DNA of 64,000 nt, from contig JAJYTE010000001.1 in assembly GCA_021793215.1 (NCBI GenBank), positions 144,329 through 208,328 on the forward strand, read 5' to 3'. The stretch is from Bacillota bacterium (GTDB lineage: Bacteria; Bacillota; Sulfobacillia; JAJZYS01; JAJYTV01). This document shows positions 39,264 through 48,722 of this stretch, one piece after another. Position 1 is the first letter of the stretch; the number at the start of each line of letters is the position of its first letter. A model generated the notes under the pieces. That model saw only the letters and a program-made list of their open reading frames with translations, had not been told where the DNA came from and ran no database searches. The position numbers and the translations under genes are program-made.

Positions 39264-40537
39264 TGGCTAGCGAGCTCGTAGAGCAGCGTCGGCTGCGGGA
39301 GACGATCCACCGCGAGGTACTGCCGAGCGGACTGCGCGCCTTCGTCCTGCCCAAACCCGGCTTTCAGACGCGCTACGCCACGTTCGCGACCCGCTACGGC
39401 TCGAACGACCAGAACTTCGTCGACGCCGACGGGCGGCGCCACGACACACCGGCGGGCATCGCGCACTTCCTCGAACACAAACTGTTCGAGGAGGAGGGCG
39501 GCAACGTCTCCGAGCGCTTCTCCGCGCTGGGAGCGATGGCGAACGCCTACACGAACTACACGGCGACGACGTACCTCTTCTCGACCGCGACCGAGTTCCC
39601 CCAAGCGTTGGAGCTGCTCCTGCGCTTCGTGCAGCATCCCTACTTCACGCCCGAGAGCGTGGCGAAGGAGCAGGGAATCATCGGGCAGGAGCTTCGGATG
39701 TACCTTGACGACCCGCGCGTCGCCGTGTTCCAGAACTTGATGGAAGCCCTCTACCACGAGCATCCGGTACGCGTGGAGATCGGCGGGACAGTGGAGTCGA
39801 TCGAGCGGATCACCGTGGACGACCTCTACCTCTGCCACCGCACCTTCTACAGTCCGAGCAACATGGTCTTCTTCGCGACCGGGGACGTCGATCCGGCCGG
39901 CGTGTTCGACGCCGTGCACCGGCTGGTGCCCTCGGAGCGCAGTGCCCCCGTCGAGCGTCTGCGCCCGAAGGAGCCCGAAGCCGTTCGCAGCGAACTGGTT
40001 CGGAGGGCCATGCCGGTAGGGGTGCCGCTGATCGACATCGGCTTCAAGGACGATCCCGCGCGCGAGAACCCGCTAGAGCGCGAGATCGAGATGGAGATCC
40101 TGCTCGACTGCCTCTTTGGCACCTCGTCGGACATCTACCAGACGCTCTACGAGGAGGGCCTCGTCAGCGAGCACTTCGCGGCCAGCTACTTCGCCGGAGA
40201 CGACTTCGCCGCGAGCGTCCTCGGGGGGCCGACGCCCGACCCCGACCGCCTGCTCGCGCGCCTGCTCGCGCTTTTGGGGGAGCGTTGCCGCGCGGGCCTC
40301 GCGCGCGAAGCCGTCGAGCGCTCGCGCCGCAAGTCGGTCGGGGAGTTCGTCGCGCTCTTCAACTCACCGGAAGCCGTGGCGCACAGTTTCACCGAGTACG
40401 CGCTGCGCGGCCTCGACCTGTTCGACGCCCTCGACGTCCTTGACGCGCTTCGGCCCGAGGACATCGAGCGCCGGCTGCAAGAGCACTTCTCCTCTCCCCG
40501 GACCTCGGCCTCGATCGTCGACCGCGAGGGTTCGTAA
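39263..40537 (+). CDS. yfmH: M16-family zinc peptidase YfmH type
   Basis: GIAHFLEHKLFEEEGGNVSERFSALGAMANAYTNYTATTYLF (HxxEH motif); overlaps the yfmF stop. Confidence 0.88.
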   Translation: MASELVEQRRLRETIHREVLPSGLRAFVLPKPGFQTRYATFATRYGSNDQNFVDADGRRHDTPAGIAHFLEHKLFEEEGGNVSERFSALGAMANAYTNYTATTYLFSTATEFPQALELLLRFVQHPYFTPESVAKEQGIIGQELRMYLDDPRVAVFQNLMEALYHEHPVRVEIGGTVESIERITVDDLYLCHRTFYSPSNMVFFATGDVDPAGVFDAVHRLVPSERSAPVERLRPKEPEAVRSELVRRAMPVGVPLIDIGFKDDPARENPLEREIEMEILLDCLFGTSSDIYQTLYEEGLVSEHFAASYFAGDDFAASVLGGPTPDPDRLLARLLALLGERCRAGLAREAVERSRRKSVGEFVALFNSPEAVAHSFTEYALRGLDLFDALDVLDALRPEDIERRLQEHFSSPRTSASIVDREGS

Positions 40538-40557
40538 CAGTTGCCGATTTTCACGCA

Positions 40558-41160
40558 CATTCATAGAGGTGGACTTTCGCACTTTTCGACCGGGCGGGCG
40601 AGGTGCATAGGCGCATAACCAAGTAAGCCCGTACTTTCCCAGCAAGGACTTTGGGGTACTCATATAAGACCTTTCTCGACGGCCCGCGTGCCACTTGGTA
40701 GGGCAACCAGGCCGAGGAGAAAGGCAGGTTGAGCGTACCGAAGCGAAGCAGTCTTCGCGACTGGTTGCCCCGGGTCAGCGAAGCTTGGCGGGAACTGTTC
40801 GAGTGGATGGCGCCGACCTTCACAGCACCGTCGTTTGCGCTGTTCACGCAGCTCATCACGGCTTGGGTGCCGCTCCCGGGTCCTCACGCGATCACCCGCA
40901 TCTGGCGGGTCATGGAACCTGAGACGAGGCGTGCGCACGACGCCTACCACCGCTTCGTACGCTGCGGTCGCTGGGGCCTGCCCGGGTTCTGGCACCTGCT
41001 TGCCCTGCTGGTGGTGCAGGCTGCCTGCCCCGTGGGCGTCATCCCGCTGGTGGTGGACGACACGGTGGCCAAGAAGACGGGCCGGAAGATCTCGGGCGCC
41101 GGCATCTTCCGCGATGCCGTGCGCTCCACACTGCCACGCACCCACGTCAGCATATGAATG
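40558..41160 (+). mobile_element. Decayed insertion-sequence fragment with candidate short terminal inverted repeats
   Basis: Truncated DDE transposase ORF plus cattcata (40558-40565) / tatgaatg (41153-41160). Confidence 0.5.
40729..41157 (+). pseudogene. 5' remnant of a DDE (IS701/IS4-like) transposase
   Basis: ELFEWMAPTFTAPSFALFTQLITAWV..PLVVDDTVAKKTGRKISGAGIFRDAVRSTLPRTHVSI; only ~142 aa, ends after the first catalytic-Asp region. Confidence 0.75.
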
Positions 41161-41248
41161 TCTGCGTTTCTAGGAACGGTCCTCAGTAGGTTCTTAGGTG
41201 GAGTGTCGATACTAACTGCGGAAAGTTCTACCGCAGGAGGCATCCACG

Positions 41249-42391
41249 ATGAGGAACCTTCGCAGGGCGCTCTTCGCCATCCTTGGCGCGTTCGTCCTGG
41301 GCGCGGCTTTCGCGGGTGGCGACTGGGCCGTAAGCGACGCGCTGCAGGCGTACTCGCCGCCGCCGAACTTCACCTCGAAGCCGCTCGTGCTCACCGGCGG
41401 CCTGAGCGCAGGCACCGTCCCGAAGATCGTCAGCCTGGCGAGCCCGGCCGTCGTCAAGGTCACCACGCTGGTGCCCCAGCAGCAGCAGACGACGTTCCCG
41501 GGCTGGCCGTTCCCCCTCTACCAGCCCCAGACGCCACAGTACGCCCAGGGGATCGGGTCCGGCTTCATCTTCGACAAGACGGGCTACATCCTCACGAATG
41601 ACCACGTCATCCAGGACGCGGTGCAGATCAAGGTTCAGGTCACGGGGTACACGAGGCCGTTCACCGCGAAGGTCGTCGGTGCGGACTACGCCACCGACCT
41701 CGCAGTTCTCCGCATCTCGGCGCCCAAACCGCTGCCGATCCTGCCGCTTGCACCGAACAAGCCGCCGGCGATCGGCAGCTTCGCTCTGGCCATCGGCAAC
41801 CCCTACGGCCTCTCCCACACCGTTACGCTCGGGGTCGTATCGGCCGAGGGGAGACCGCTGTCGATCGGCAGCCGCAGCTACAAGAACCTCCTCCAGACCG
41901 ATACGGCCATCAACCCCGGCAACTCGGGGGGGCCCCTGATCAACCTGAACGGACAGGTGATCGGCATCAACACCGCCGTGGCGTCGCAGGCCCAAGGCAT
42001 CGGCTTCGCCATCCCGGTCTCGACGGTGCGCACCATCGTGCCGCAGCTCCTGAAGTCGGGCTACGTCATCCGGCCATGGCTGGGGATTGCGGACGTCGAC
42101 CTCACACCGTCCTTGCAGCAGCAACTCGGGGTCTCGGCGGCGAAGGGCGCCGTCGTCTACTACGTGTACCCCGGTACGCCAGCGGCCAAGGCGGGCATCC
42201 GGTCGGGAGACGTGATCACCCGGCTGGCCGGACGCAGTGTGACGGGCGCCGCCTCTCTCGGCGGCATCCTGCAGTCGCTGAAGGTGGGACAGCGGGTCAC
42301 AGCCCAGTTCGACCGCGCAAGCAGCGCGAAGTCCTCCGAGATGGTCCTCGTCGCGCAGCCGAAGTCCGTCCCGCCCGCGCCGCAGCCGTAG
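41249..42391 (+). CDS. HtrA/DegP-family trypsin-like serine protease with PDZ domain
   Basis: GSGFIFDKTGYILTNDHVIQDA; TDLAVLRI; TAINPGNSGGPLINLNGQVIGIN; C-terminal PDZ GTPAAKAGIRSGDVITRLAG. Confidence 0.93.
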   Translation: MRNLRRALFAILGAFVLGAAFAGGDWAVSDALQAYSPPPNFTSKPLVLTGGLSAGTVPKIVSLASPAVVKVTTLVPQQQQTTFPGWPFPLYQPQTPQYAQGIGSGFIFDKTGYILTNDHVIQDAVQIKVQVTGYTRPFTAKVVGADYATDLAVLRISAPKPLPILPLAPNKPPAIGSFALAIGNPYGLSHTVTLGVVSAEGRPLSIGSRSYKNLLQTDTAINPGNSGGPLINLNGQVIGINTAVASQAQGIGFAIPVSTVRTIVPQLLKSGYVIRPWLGIADVDLTPSLQQQLGVSAAKGAVVYYVYPGTPAAKAGIRSGDVITRLAGRSVTGAASLGGILQSLKVGQRVTAQFDRASSAKSSEMVLVAQPKSVPPAPQP

Positions 42392-42509
42392 GGCCTGTCG
42401 CGATGGTCCGTTCGGGCGGGTCGTATGTGCAGCCGAAGCGGTATACTGAACGCGCTGGAAGTACTGATGCGCACTGCGTAGCCGCAGTGGACCATGGAGG
42501 GACTCGCAC

Positions 42510-44177
42510 GTGAGAAGCGACATCGAAATCGCGGAGGCTGCAACCCTGGAGCCGATCTGGGAGATCGGACGCAAGCTCGACCTCAACCCGGACGACATCG
42601 AGCCGTACGGCAAGTACAAGGGAAAACTTCCCCTAGAGCTGCTTGACCGCCTGAAGGACCGGCCGGACGGCCGCCTGGTGCTCGTCACCTCGATCAACCC
42701 CACGACGGCTGGCGAGGGCAAGACGACGACAGTCGTCGGCCTCGGTCAGGCGCTCGGCCGGATCGGCAAGCGGTCGATCATCGCGTTGCGCGAGCCCTCG
42801 CTCGGACCGTGCATGGGCCTCAAGGGCGGCGCCGCCGGCGGTGGGTACTCGCAGGTCGTGCCGATGGAGGACATCAACCTGCACTTCACCGGCGACTTCC
42901 ACGCGATCACGTCGGCGCACAACCTGCTAGCGGCCATGCTGGACAACCACCTGCAGCAGGGCAACGCGCTCCAGATCGACCCGCGCACGATCACCTGGCC
43001 GCGGGTCCTCGACATGAACGACAGGGCCCTGCGCAACGTGGTCATCGGGCTCGGCGGCAAGGCGAACGGCGTGCCGCGCGAGTCCCACTTCATGATCACG
43101 GTCGCCTCCGAAGTCATGGCGATCCTCTGCCTTGCGACCGGCATCGCAGACCTCAGGGAACGCCTAGGACGGATCGTCGTCGCGAACACCTACGAAGGAA
43201 CGCCGGTGCGCGCCAAAGACCTCAGGGCCGACGGCGCGATGGCCGCCCTGCTGAAGGATGCGATCAAGCCGAACCTCGTCCAGACCCTCGAGCACACCCC
43301 GGCGATCATCCACGGCGGGCCGTTCGCGAACATCGCCCACGGCAACAACTCGATCCTCGCGACGAAGCTCGCGCTCAAGCTGGCCGACATCGTCGTCACA
43401 GAGTCCGGCTTCGGCTCCGATCTCGGTGCGGAGAAGTTCATGGACATCGTCGCGCCCAACGCCGGCATCCGACCGGACGCGGTCGTCGTCGTCGCGACCA
43501 TCCGGGCGCTGAAGCTGCAGGGCGGCGCGGGGGCGAAGGAGCTCGGCACGCAGGACCTCGCGGCGCTGGAGAGGGGCTTTGGGAACCTCGAGCAGCACAT
43601 CGCGATCGTCCGCAAGTTCGGACTGAACCCGATCGTCTCGATCAATCGCTTCCCTACCGACACCGCCGAGGAGATCGAGCTGCTGCACAACCGCAGCCAC
43701 GCGCTCGGCGTGGAGATCGTGCTCTCCGACGTGTTCGCCCAAGGCGGCGCGGGTGGGGAAGACCTGGCGCAGGCGGTGATCCGCGCGACGCAGCAGCCCG
43801 GCGACTACCACCCGCTCTACGAGCGCTCCCTGCCGCTGCGCGAGAAGATCGAGACGGTGGCGAAAGAGATCTACGGCGCCGACGGCGTGGACTTCAGCCC
43901 CGTGGCGCGGAAGAGCCTGGAGCGCTTCCAGGAGCTCGGCTACGCGGATCTGCCCGTCTGCATGGCCAAGACCCAGTACTCCCTTTCAGATGACCCGACG
44001 AAGCTCGGACGTCCGACGGGGTTCCGCGTGACCGTGCGCGACGCGGTGCTCTCGGCCGGAGCGGGGTTCGTCGTCGCGATGCTGGGAGACGTGATGACGA
44101 TGCCGGGACTGCCGAAGGTGCCCGCAGCCGAGAAGATCGAACTGACGCCGGAAGGGCACATCCGGGGGCTGTTCTAA
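42510..44177 (+). CDS. fhs: Formate--tetrahydrofolate ligase
   Basis: [63 protein letters not shown]. Confidence 0.97.
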   Translation: MRSDIEIAEAATLEPIWEIGRKLDLNPDDIEPYGKYKGKLPLELLDRLKDRPDGRLVLVTSINPTTAGEGKTTTVVGLGQALGRIGKRSIIALREPSLGPCMGLKGGAAGGGYSQVVPMEDINLHFTGDFHAITSAHNLLAAMLDNHLQQGNALQIDPRTITWPRVLDMNDRALRNVVIGLGGKANGVPRESHFMITVASEVMAILCLATGIADLRERLGRIVVANTYEGTPVRAKDLRADGAMAALLKDAIKPNLVQTLEHTPAIIHGGPFANIAHGNNSILATKLALKLADIVVTESGFGSDLGAEKFMDIVAPNAGIRPDAVVVVATIRALKLQGGAGAKELGTQDLAALERGFGNLEQHIAIVRKFGLNPIVSINRFPTDTAEEIELLHNRSHALGVEIVLSDVFAQGGAGGEDLAQAVIRATQQPGDYHPLYERSLPLREKIETVAKEIYGADGVDFSPVARKSLERFQELGYADLPVCMAKTQYSLSDDPTKLGRPTGFRVTVRDAVLSAGAGFVVAMLGDVMTMPGLPKVPAAEKIELTPEGHIRGLF

Positions 44178-45241
44178 TGCCGAAGGCCTGGCTGCTGCCT
44201 GTCCCGCCGTGGCCGCTGCGCAGCGACGTCCTGGCGGAGTTGGGGTACGAGGGCGCTGGCCCGGCCTGCATGTTCCTCGAGGGGTACGAGGGGCCGGCGC
44301 AGCCGGGCCTCGCGCCGCTTGCAGGGGGAGCGCTGCTCTGCGCGCCGCGGGATGAACTCGCGGAGGCTGCGCAGGCGCTACCCGCGGCGTGGCGCGACGC
44401 GGTGGAGCAGGCGCTCGCGCCAAAGACCCAGGCCCTCAGACTGCGCCGCGGGCTCCTGCCGCTCGGTGCCCGCACCTACGTCATGGGCATCTTGAACGTC
44501 ACCCCGGACTCCTTCTCGGACGGCGGCAGCCATCCGGGCGTGGAGGGCGCCGTGCAGGCAGCCGAGGCGATGGTCGCGCAGGGCGCGGACATCCTGGACG
44601 TCGGCGGCGAGTCGACCCGCCCGGGTTCACGGCCCGTGCCGCTCGACGAGGAGATGATGCGCGTCGTGCCCGTGCTGGAGGCGCTGCGCGGCAGAGTGGA
44701 CGTGCCCATCTCGATCGACACGCGCAAGTGGCCCGTGGCGCGCGAGGCGCTGCGCCTGGGAGCGGAGATCGTCAATGACGTGTCGGCGGGGCTCGACGAT
44801 CCCGAGATGCTCGGGGGCTGCGCCCGCTCCGGCGCTGCCGTCGTGCTGATGCACAGCCAGGCTGAGGCGCGCTACGCCCGGGTCGGAGACGAGGTGCGCC
44901 ACCACCTGGCGGAGAGGGCAGAGGCCGCCCGCGCCGCCGGCGTCGCGCCGGACGCGATCGTCCTCGATCCCGGGATCGGCTTCGGCAAGGAGCCCGAGCA
45001 TAGCTACGCCGTGCTGCGCCAGCTGCCCGCGCTGCGGGCGCTCGGTTACCCGGTGCTGATGGGGCCATCGCGCAAGCGCTTCCTCGGGACAGCGACGGGC
45101 AAGGCCACGGGGGAGCGCCTGAGCGCCACCGTGGCGGCCGTCGCGCTCTCGGCGGCACTGGGCGCCGACATCGTGCGAGTGCACGACGTCGGTCCGGCCG
45201 TCGATGCGGTGCGCGTCGCGGATTGGACGGCCCGGGCATGA
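44177..45241 (+). CDS. folP: Dihydropteroate synthase
   Basis: VMGILNVTPDSFSDGG; DILDVGGESTRPGS; GPSRKRFLG. Confidence 0.95.
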   Translation: MPKAWLLPVPPWPLRSDVLAELGYEGAGPACMFLEGYEGPAQPGLAPLAGGALLCAPRDELAEAAQALPAAWRDAVEQALAPKTQALRLRRGLLPLGARTYVMGILNVTPDSFSDGGSHPGVEGAVQAAEAMVAQGADILDVGGESTRPGSRPVPLDEEMMRVVPVLEALRGRVDVPISIDTRKWPVAREALRLGAEIVNDVSAGLDDPEMLGGCARSGAAVVLMHSQAEARYARVGDEVRHHLAERAEAARAAGVAPDAIVLDPGIGFGKEPEHSYAVLRQLPALRALGYPVLMGPSRKRFLGTATGKATGERLSATVAAVALSAALGADIVRVHDVGPAVDAVRVADWTARA

Positions 45242-45603
45242 GGAAGATCGCGCTGCGCGACCTGGTGTTCTACGGTCGCCACGGCGCCTACCGACATGAG
45301 CGGGGACTCGGTCAGCCGTTCCACGTCGACATCGAGATCTGGTACGACTTCCGCGGTGCGGCCGTGACGGACGCCGTGGAGGACGCGGTGGACTACCGAT
45401 ACGTCTACCGCACCGCGCGGGAGATCTTCGAGGGACCGAGCCTGCGCCTCCTGGAGACCCTCGCGGAGCGCACAGCGCAGGCGATCCTCGCCCGCTTCCC
45501 GGAGGCGACCCGGGCGATGGTGCATGTGCGAAAGCCCCACGCGCCGCTCGGCGGTCCGGCCGAAGGGGTCGAAGCCCTGGTGGAGATCGGACGCGATGAC
45601 TGA
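45238..45603 (+). CDS. folB: Dihydroneopterin aldolase
   Basis: RKIALRDLVFYGRHGAYRHERGLGQPFHVDIEIWYDF; AVDYRYVYRTAREI. Confidence 0.92.
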   Translation: MRKIALRDLVFYGRHGAYRHERGLGQPFHVDIEIWYDFRGAAVTDAVEDAVDYRYVYRTAREIFEGPSLRLLETLAERTAQAILARFPEATRAMVHVRKPHAPLGGPAEGVEALVEIGRDD

Positions 45604-46102
45604 AGCGGCGATCGGGCTCGGCGCGAACCTGGGAGACCGGCGGCGCAGCCTGCGCGCCGGTCTCCTCGGCGTTGGGCTGCCGATCGCTGCGGTCTCGTCG
45701 CTCTACGAGAGCGCGCCCGTGGAGACGGATGCCGCGCAGCCGCGCTACCTGAACGCGGTGGCGATCCTCGAATGTCCATCCCAGATGGCGCCCGAGGAGC
45801 TCTTGGCGGCTCTCCTCCGCGTCGAGGCCGTCCACGGCCGGGTGCGCGGACCAGGCAAGGCGCCGCGCACCCTCGACCTCGACCTTCTGCTGTTCGGTGC
45901 CGAGGTACGGAGTGATCCAGAGCTCCTCCTGCCGCATCCTGGCCTCGTCCGGCGCCGATTCGTGCTGCAGCCGCTGCTGGAGGTGCGGCATGCGCTCCGC
46001 GCCCCGGACGGTTCCCCGCTCTCGGAGCGGCTTTCGGAGTGCGCGGGACAGGATGTCGCGCGCGTCGAGGGGAGGTGCTGGTGGTGGCGCATCAGCAGCT
46101 GA
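45596..46102 (+). CDS. folK: 2-amino-4-hydroxy-6-hydroxymethyldihydropteridine pyrophosphokinase
   Basis: AAIGLGANLGDRRRSL; VRGPGKAPRTLDLDLLLFG; LPHPGLVRRRFVLQPLLEV. Confidence 0.93.
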   Translation: MTEAAIGLGANLGDRRRSLRAGLLGVGLPIAAVSSLYESAPVETDAAQPRYLNAVAILECPSQMAPEELLAALLRVEAVHGRVRGPGKAPRTLDLDLLLFGAEVRSDPELLLPHPGLVRRRFVLQPLLEVRHALRAPDGSPLSERLSECAGQDVARVEGRCWWWRISS

Positions 46103-47055
46103 TCCTGCGTGCACTCCTGCAGGGCGAGGTCGTCTCCGGCGAGGATCTCGCGCGCCGCCTCGGGGTCTCGCGGGCACAGGTCAACAAGGAACTCTCCGGG
46201 ATGCGCGCCGACGGCCTGCGCGTCGTGGCGCGGCCGCGGCGCGGGTACCGGCTCGCCGCGCTGCCCGACCGCCCGCTGCCTTGGGCTGTCGCTGCCTTCT
46301 ACCCACCGGGCGCGGGCTACCCCGTCCGCTTCCTCGCGGAGACGCAGTCCACGATGGAGGCGGCCGCAGCGTGGGCGCGCGACGGCGCGCCTGAGGGCGC
46401 CGTGGTGACGACGGACCACCAGCTGCGCGGCCGCGGCCGCCGCGGGCGTACCTGGAGCGATCCGCCCGGCATGTCCTTGCTCTCGTCGATCGTCGTGCGG
46501 CCGCGCATCTCGCCCCAGGAGGCCGGCTGGCTGCCGCTCGCCGCGGCGGTCGGCGCGTGCGCGGCGATCGAGCGGGTGTGCGGGCTTCGCCCGGAGATCA
46601 AGTGGCCGAACGACCTCCTGGTGGGTGGGCGCAAGCTCGCGGGCATCCTTGTGGAGCTGACGCTCGAGGAGCAGGAGATCCGCCACGCCGTGATCGGCTG
46701 CGGCATCAACGTGCACCAGCCGCGATTCCCCGGTGAGCTCGCGGACCGCGCCGTCTCGCTGCGGCAGGCTTCGGGCTACCAGGGCAGCCGCGCCCCGCTG
46801 CTCGCGGCGCTCGTGGAGGAGATCCTCGCCGCAGCCGGGCAGCTGGCCGACGATCCGGCAGCCCTGCGTGCGCGGTGGCTCGAGCGGAACTGCACGCTGG
46901 GGCGCGAGGTGCTCGCCCACGCCGCGCAGGGCACCGTCGAGGGCATCGCTGCCGATGTCGACGACATCGGCCGGCTCATCCTACGCCTCCCTGACGGCTC
47001 GACGCTGGCGATGTCGGCGGGCGACGTGACGATCCGAGGGCACCTCGGCGGCTGA
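46081..47055 (+). CDS. birA: Bifunctional biotin--protein ligase/repressor BirA
   Basis: N-terminal wHTH LRALLQGEVVSGEDLARRLGVSRAQVNKEL; TTDHQLRGRGRRGRTWSDPPGMSLLSSIVVRP; KWPNDLLVGGRKLAGILVE. Confidence 0.93.
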   Translation: MVAHQQLILRALLQGEVVSGEDLARRLGVSRAQVNKELSGMRADGLRVVARPRRGYRLAALPDRPLPWAVAAFYPPGAGYPVRFLAETQSTMEAAAAWARDGAPEGAVVTTDHQLRGRGRRGRTWSDPPGMSLLSSIVVRPRISPQEAGWLPLAAAVGACAAIERVCGLRPEIKWPNDLLVGGRKLAGILVELTLEEQEIRHAVIGCGINVHQPRFPGELADRAVSLRQASGYQGSRAPLLAALVEEILAAAGQLADDPAALRARWLERNCTLGREVLAHAAQGTVEGIAADVDDIGRLILRLPDGSTLAMSAGDVTIRGHLGG

Positions 47056-47140
47056 TTAGGCAGAGCGAGACAGAATTGGACAAACGAGGAAGCCGGATGC
47101 GCCGTGTCGAATCCGCCCAGCACGAGGGGAGGCGGGACGC

Positions 47141-48580
47141 GTGGCGGCCCATAAGAACCTTCAGAAGATCGATCACGTGATCGTCCTGATGCTGGAGAAC
47201 CGATCGTTCGACGAGATGCTCGGGTGGCTCTACGACGCGGAGAACGCGCCGCCCTTCGACCGCGCTGCGCGCGGGCAGCCGTACGATGGGCTCTCCGGGC
47301 GCGGGCTGACGAACCCGATCCCGGCTGGCGTTCCGGGCGCGCAGCGGGGCGTCGTACCTGCTGGCAAGGCATCGCGCCTCGACCGCCCGAACCCGGATCC
47401 CGGCGAGGAGTACCAGCGGGTCAACGTGCAGATCTACGGGACCGCGGAGGTCGGGAGCCGGCCTTCCACCCCCGGCGCGATGATGGGTTTCGTAGAGGAT
47501 TACATCGCCCAGCTTCGCGAGAAGGGCGTCCCGCTGACCTACGAGAGCTACGCGCAGATCATGGACGGGTACGCCCCGGCGCAGATCCCAACCCTCGCCG
47601 GACTTGCGCATGCGTACGCGGTGTGCGACCAGTGGCACAGCTCGGTTCCGACGATGACGATGCCCAACCGGTCCTTCTTCCACGCCGCGACGTCGGGGGG
47701 ACGCGTGCTCAACACGCCCTACGTGAGCTGGGTACGAAACGACGGCAACACGGTGTTCAACCTCCTGGAGGCGGCCCACCAGCCGTGGAAGGTGTACTTC
47801 GATGCGGACACCGTCGCCCCGCTGACGATGATCATCCACCTGCCGCGGCTGATCGAGTACGCGCTGACCCACTTCCACCACATGGACACCTTCTTCCAGG
47901 ACTGCAAGGCCGGGACGTTGCCGACCTACTCGTTCATCGAACCCCGCTTCTTCGTCGATCCGAACGACCAGCACCCGCCGCACGGCGTCGCGGCCGGGGA
48001 CGAACTGATCCGAAGCGTCTACGAGTCCGTCCGATGGAGTCCAGCCTGGGAGAAGACGCTTCTTTGCATCACGTACGACGAGCACGGTGGGTGCTACGAC
48101 CACGTCCTCCCGCCGCAGGCCGTCGCGCCGGGCGACGGCGCGCACTGCCCGCAGGGCTTTGGGTTCGACCGCTTGGGCGTGCGGGTGCCGATGGTTCTGG
48201 TGTCGCCGTGGATCGAGGCGGGTACGGTGTTCCGCGGATCGAGACCCTTCGACCACACGAGCATGATCAAGACGATCTGTGAGCGGTGGGGTCTCCCGTC
48301 CCTTACGCAGCGCGACGCGGCGGCGGAAGGGGTCGGCGCCGTGCTGACGCGCGAGCTGCCAAGGACGGACTTCCCGGACATCGGCCCGGCGGCGGCAACG
48401 CTCGCGGCGGAGAGGGTTCCTAAGGGCCGTCCGGAAGACGAGGAGACGTCCGCGCTGCACCGGGCGATGGTGGGCGTCGCCGCCGCGCACGCCGGCGTGT
48501 CGGTGGCGGAGCCGGCGACGGTGGGTGAGGCCAGGCGGATGCTGCAGGGGCTGTATCCGCGCATGCTGAGCGGGCGCTGA
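47141..48580 (+). CDS. Phosphoesterase family protein (phospholipase C/acid phosphatase AcpA type)
   Basis: IDHVIVLMLENRSFDEMLGWL; YSFIEPRFFVDPNDQHPPHGVAAGDELIRSVYESVRWSPAWEKTLLCITYDEHGGCYDHV. Confidence 0.88.
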   Translation: MAAHKNLQKIDHVIVLMLENRSFDEMLGWLYDAENAPPFDRAARGQPYDGLSGRGLTNPIPAGVPGAQRGVVPAGKASRLDRPNPDPGEEYQRVNVQIYGTAEVGSRPSTPGAMMGFVEDYIAQLREKGVPLTYESYAQIMDGYAPAQIPTLAGLAHAYAVCDQWHSSVPTMTMPNRSFFHAATSGGRVLNTPYVSWVRNDGNTVFNLLEAAHQPWKVYFDADTVAPLTMIIHLPRLIEYALTHFHHMDTFFQDCKAGTLPTYSFIEPRFFVDPNDQHPPHGVAAGDELIRSVYESVRWSPAWEKTLLCITYDEHGGCYDHVLPPQAVAPGDGAHCPQGFGFDRLGVRVPMVLVSPWIEAGTVFRGSRPFDHTSMIKTICERWGLPSLTQRDAAAEGVGAVLTRELPRTDFPDIGPAAATLAAERVPKGRPEDEETSALHRAMVGVAAAHAGVSVAEPATVGEARRMLQGLYPRMLSGR

Positions 48581-48722
48581 CGACCGGGCGCGGCATCGCC
48601 GGACATTGCAAAGGTCACTCCTTCGAGTGACCCGCGTGCCCGCTTGTGCTATCATCTGAATTCCCGCTGCCGTCCGACGCGGACGGCGGCCGTTTCGGCG
48701 TGCGAACACGGGAGGGAAGCTG

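Noticed and set aside
48613-48632. Hairpin ggtcactc-cttc-gagtgacc and 48669-48687 gccgtcc-gacgc-ggacggc between the phosphoesterase and helicase genes
   Set aside because: Stems are short, with no U-tract or known riboswitch pattern; could be terminator or leader structure but not supportable as a named feature.
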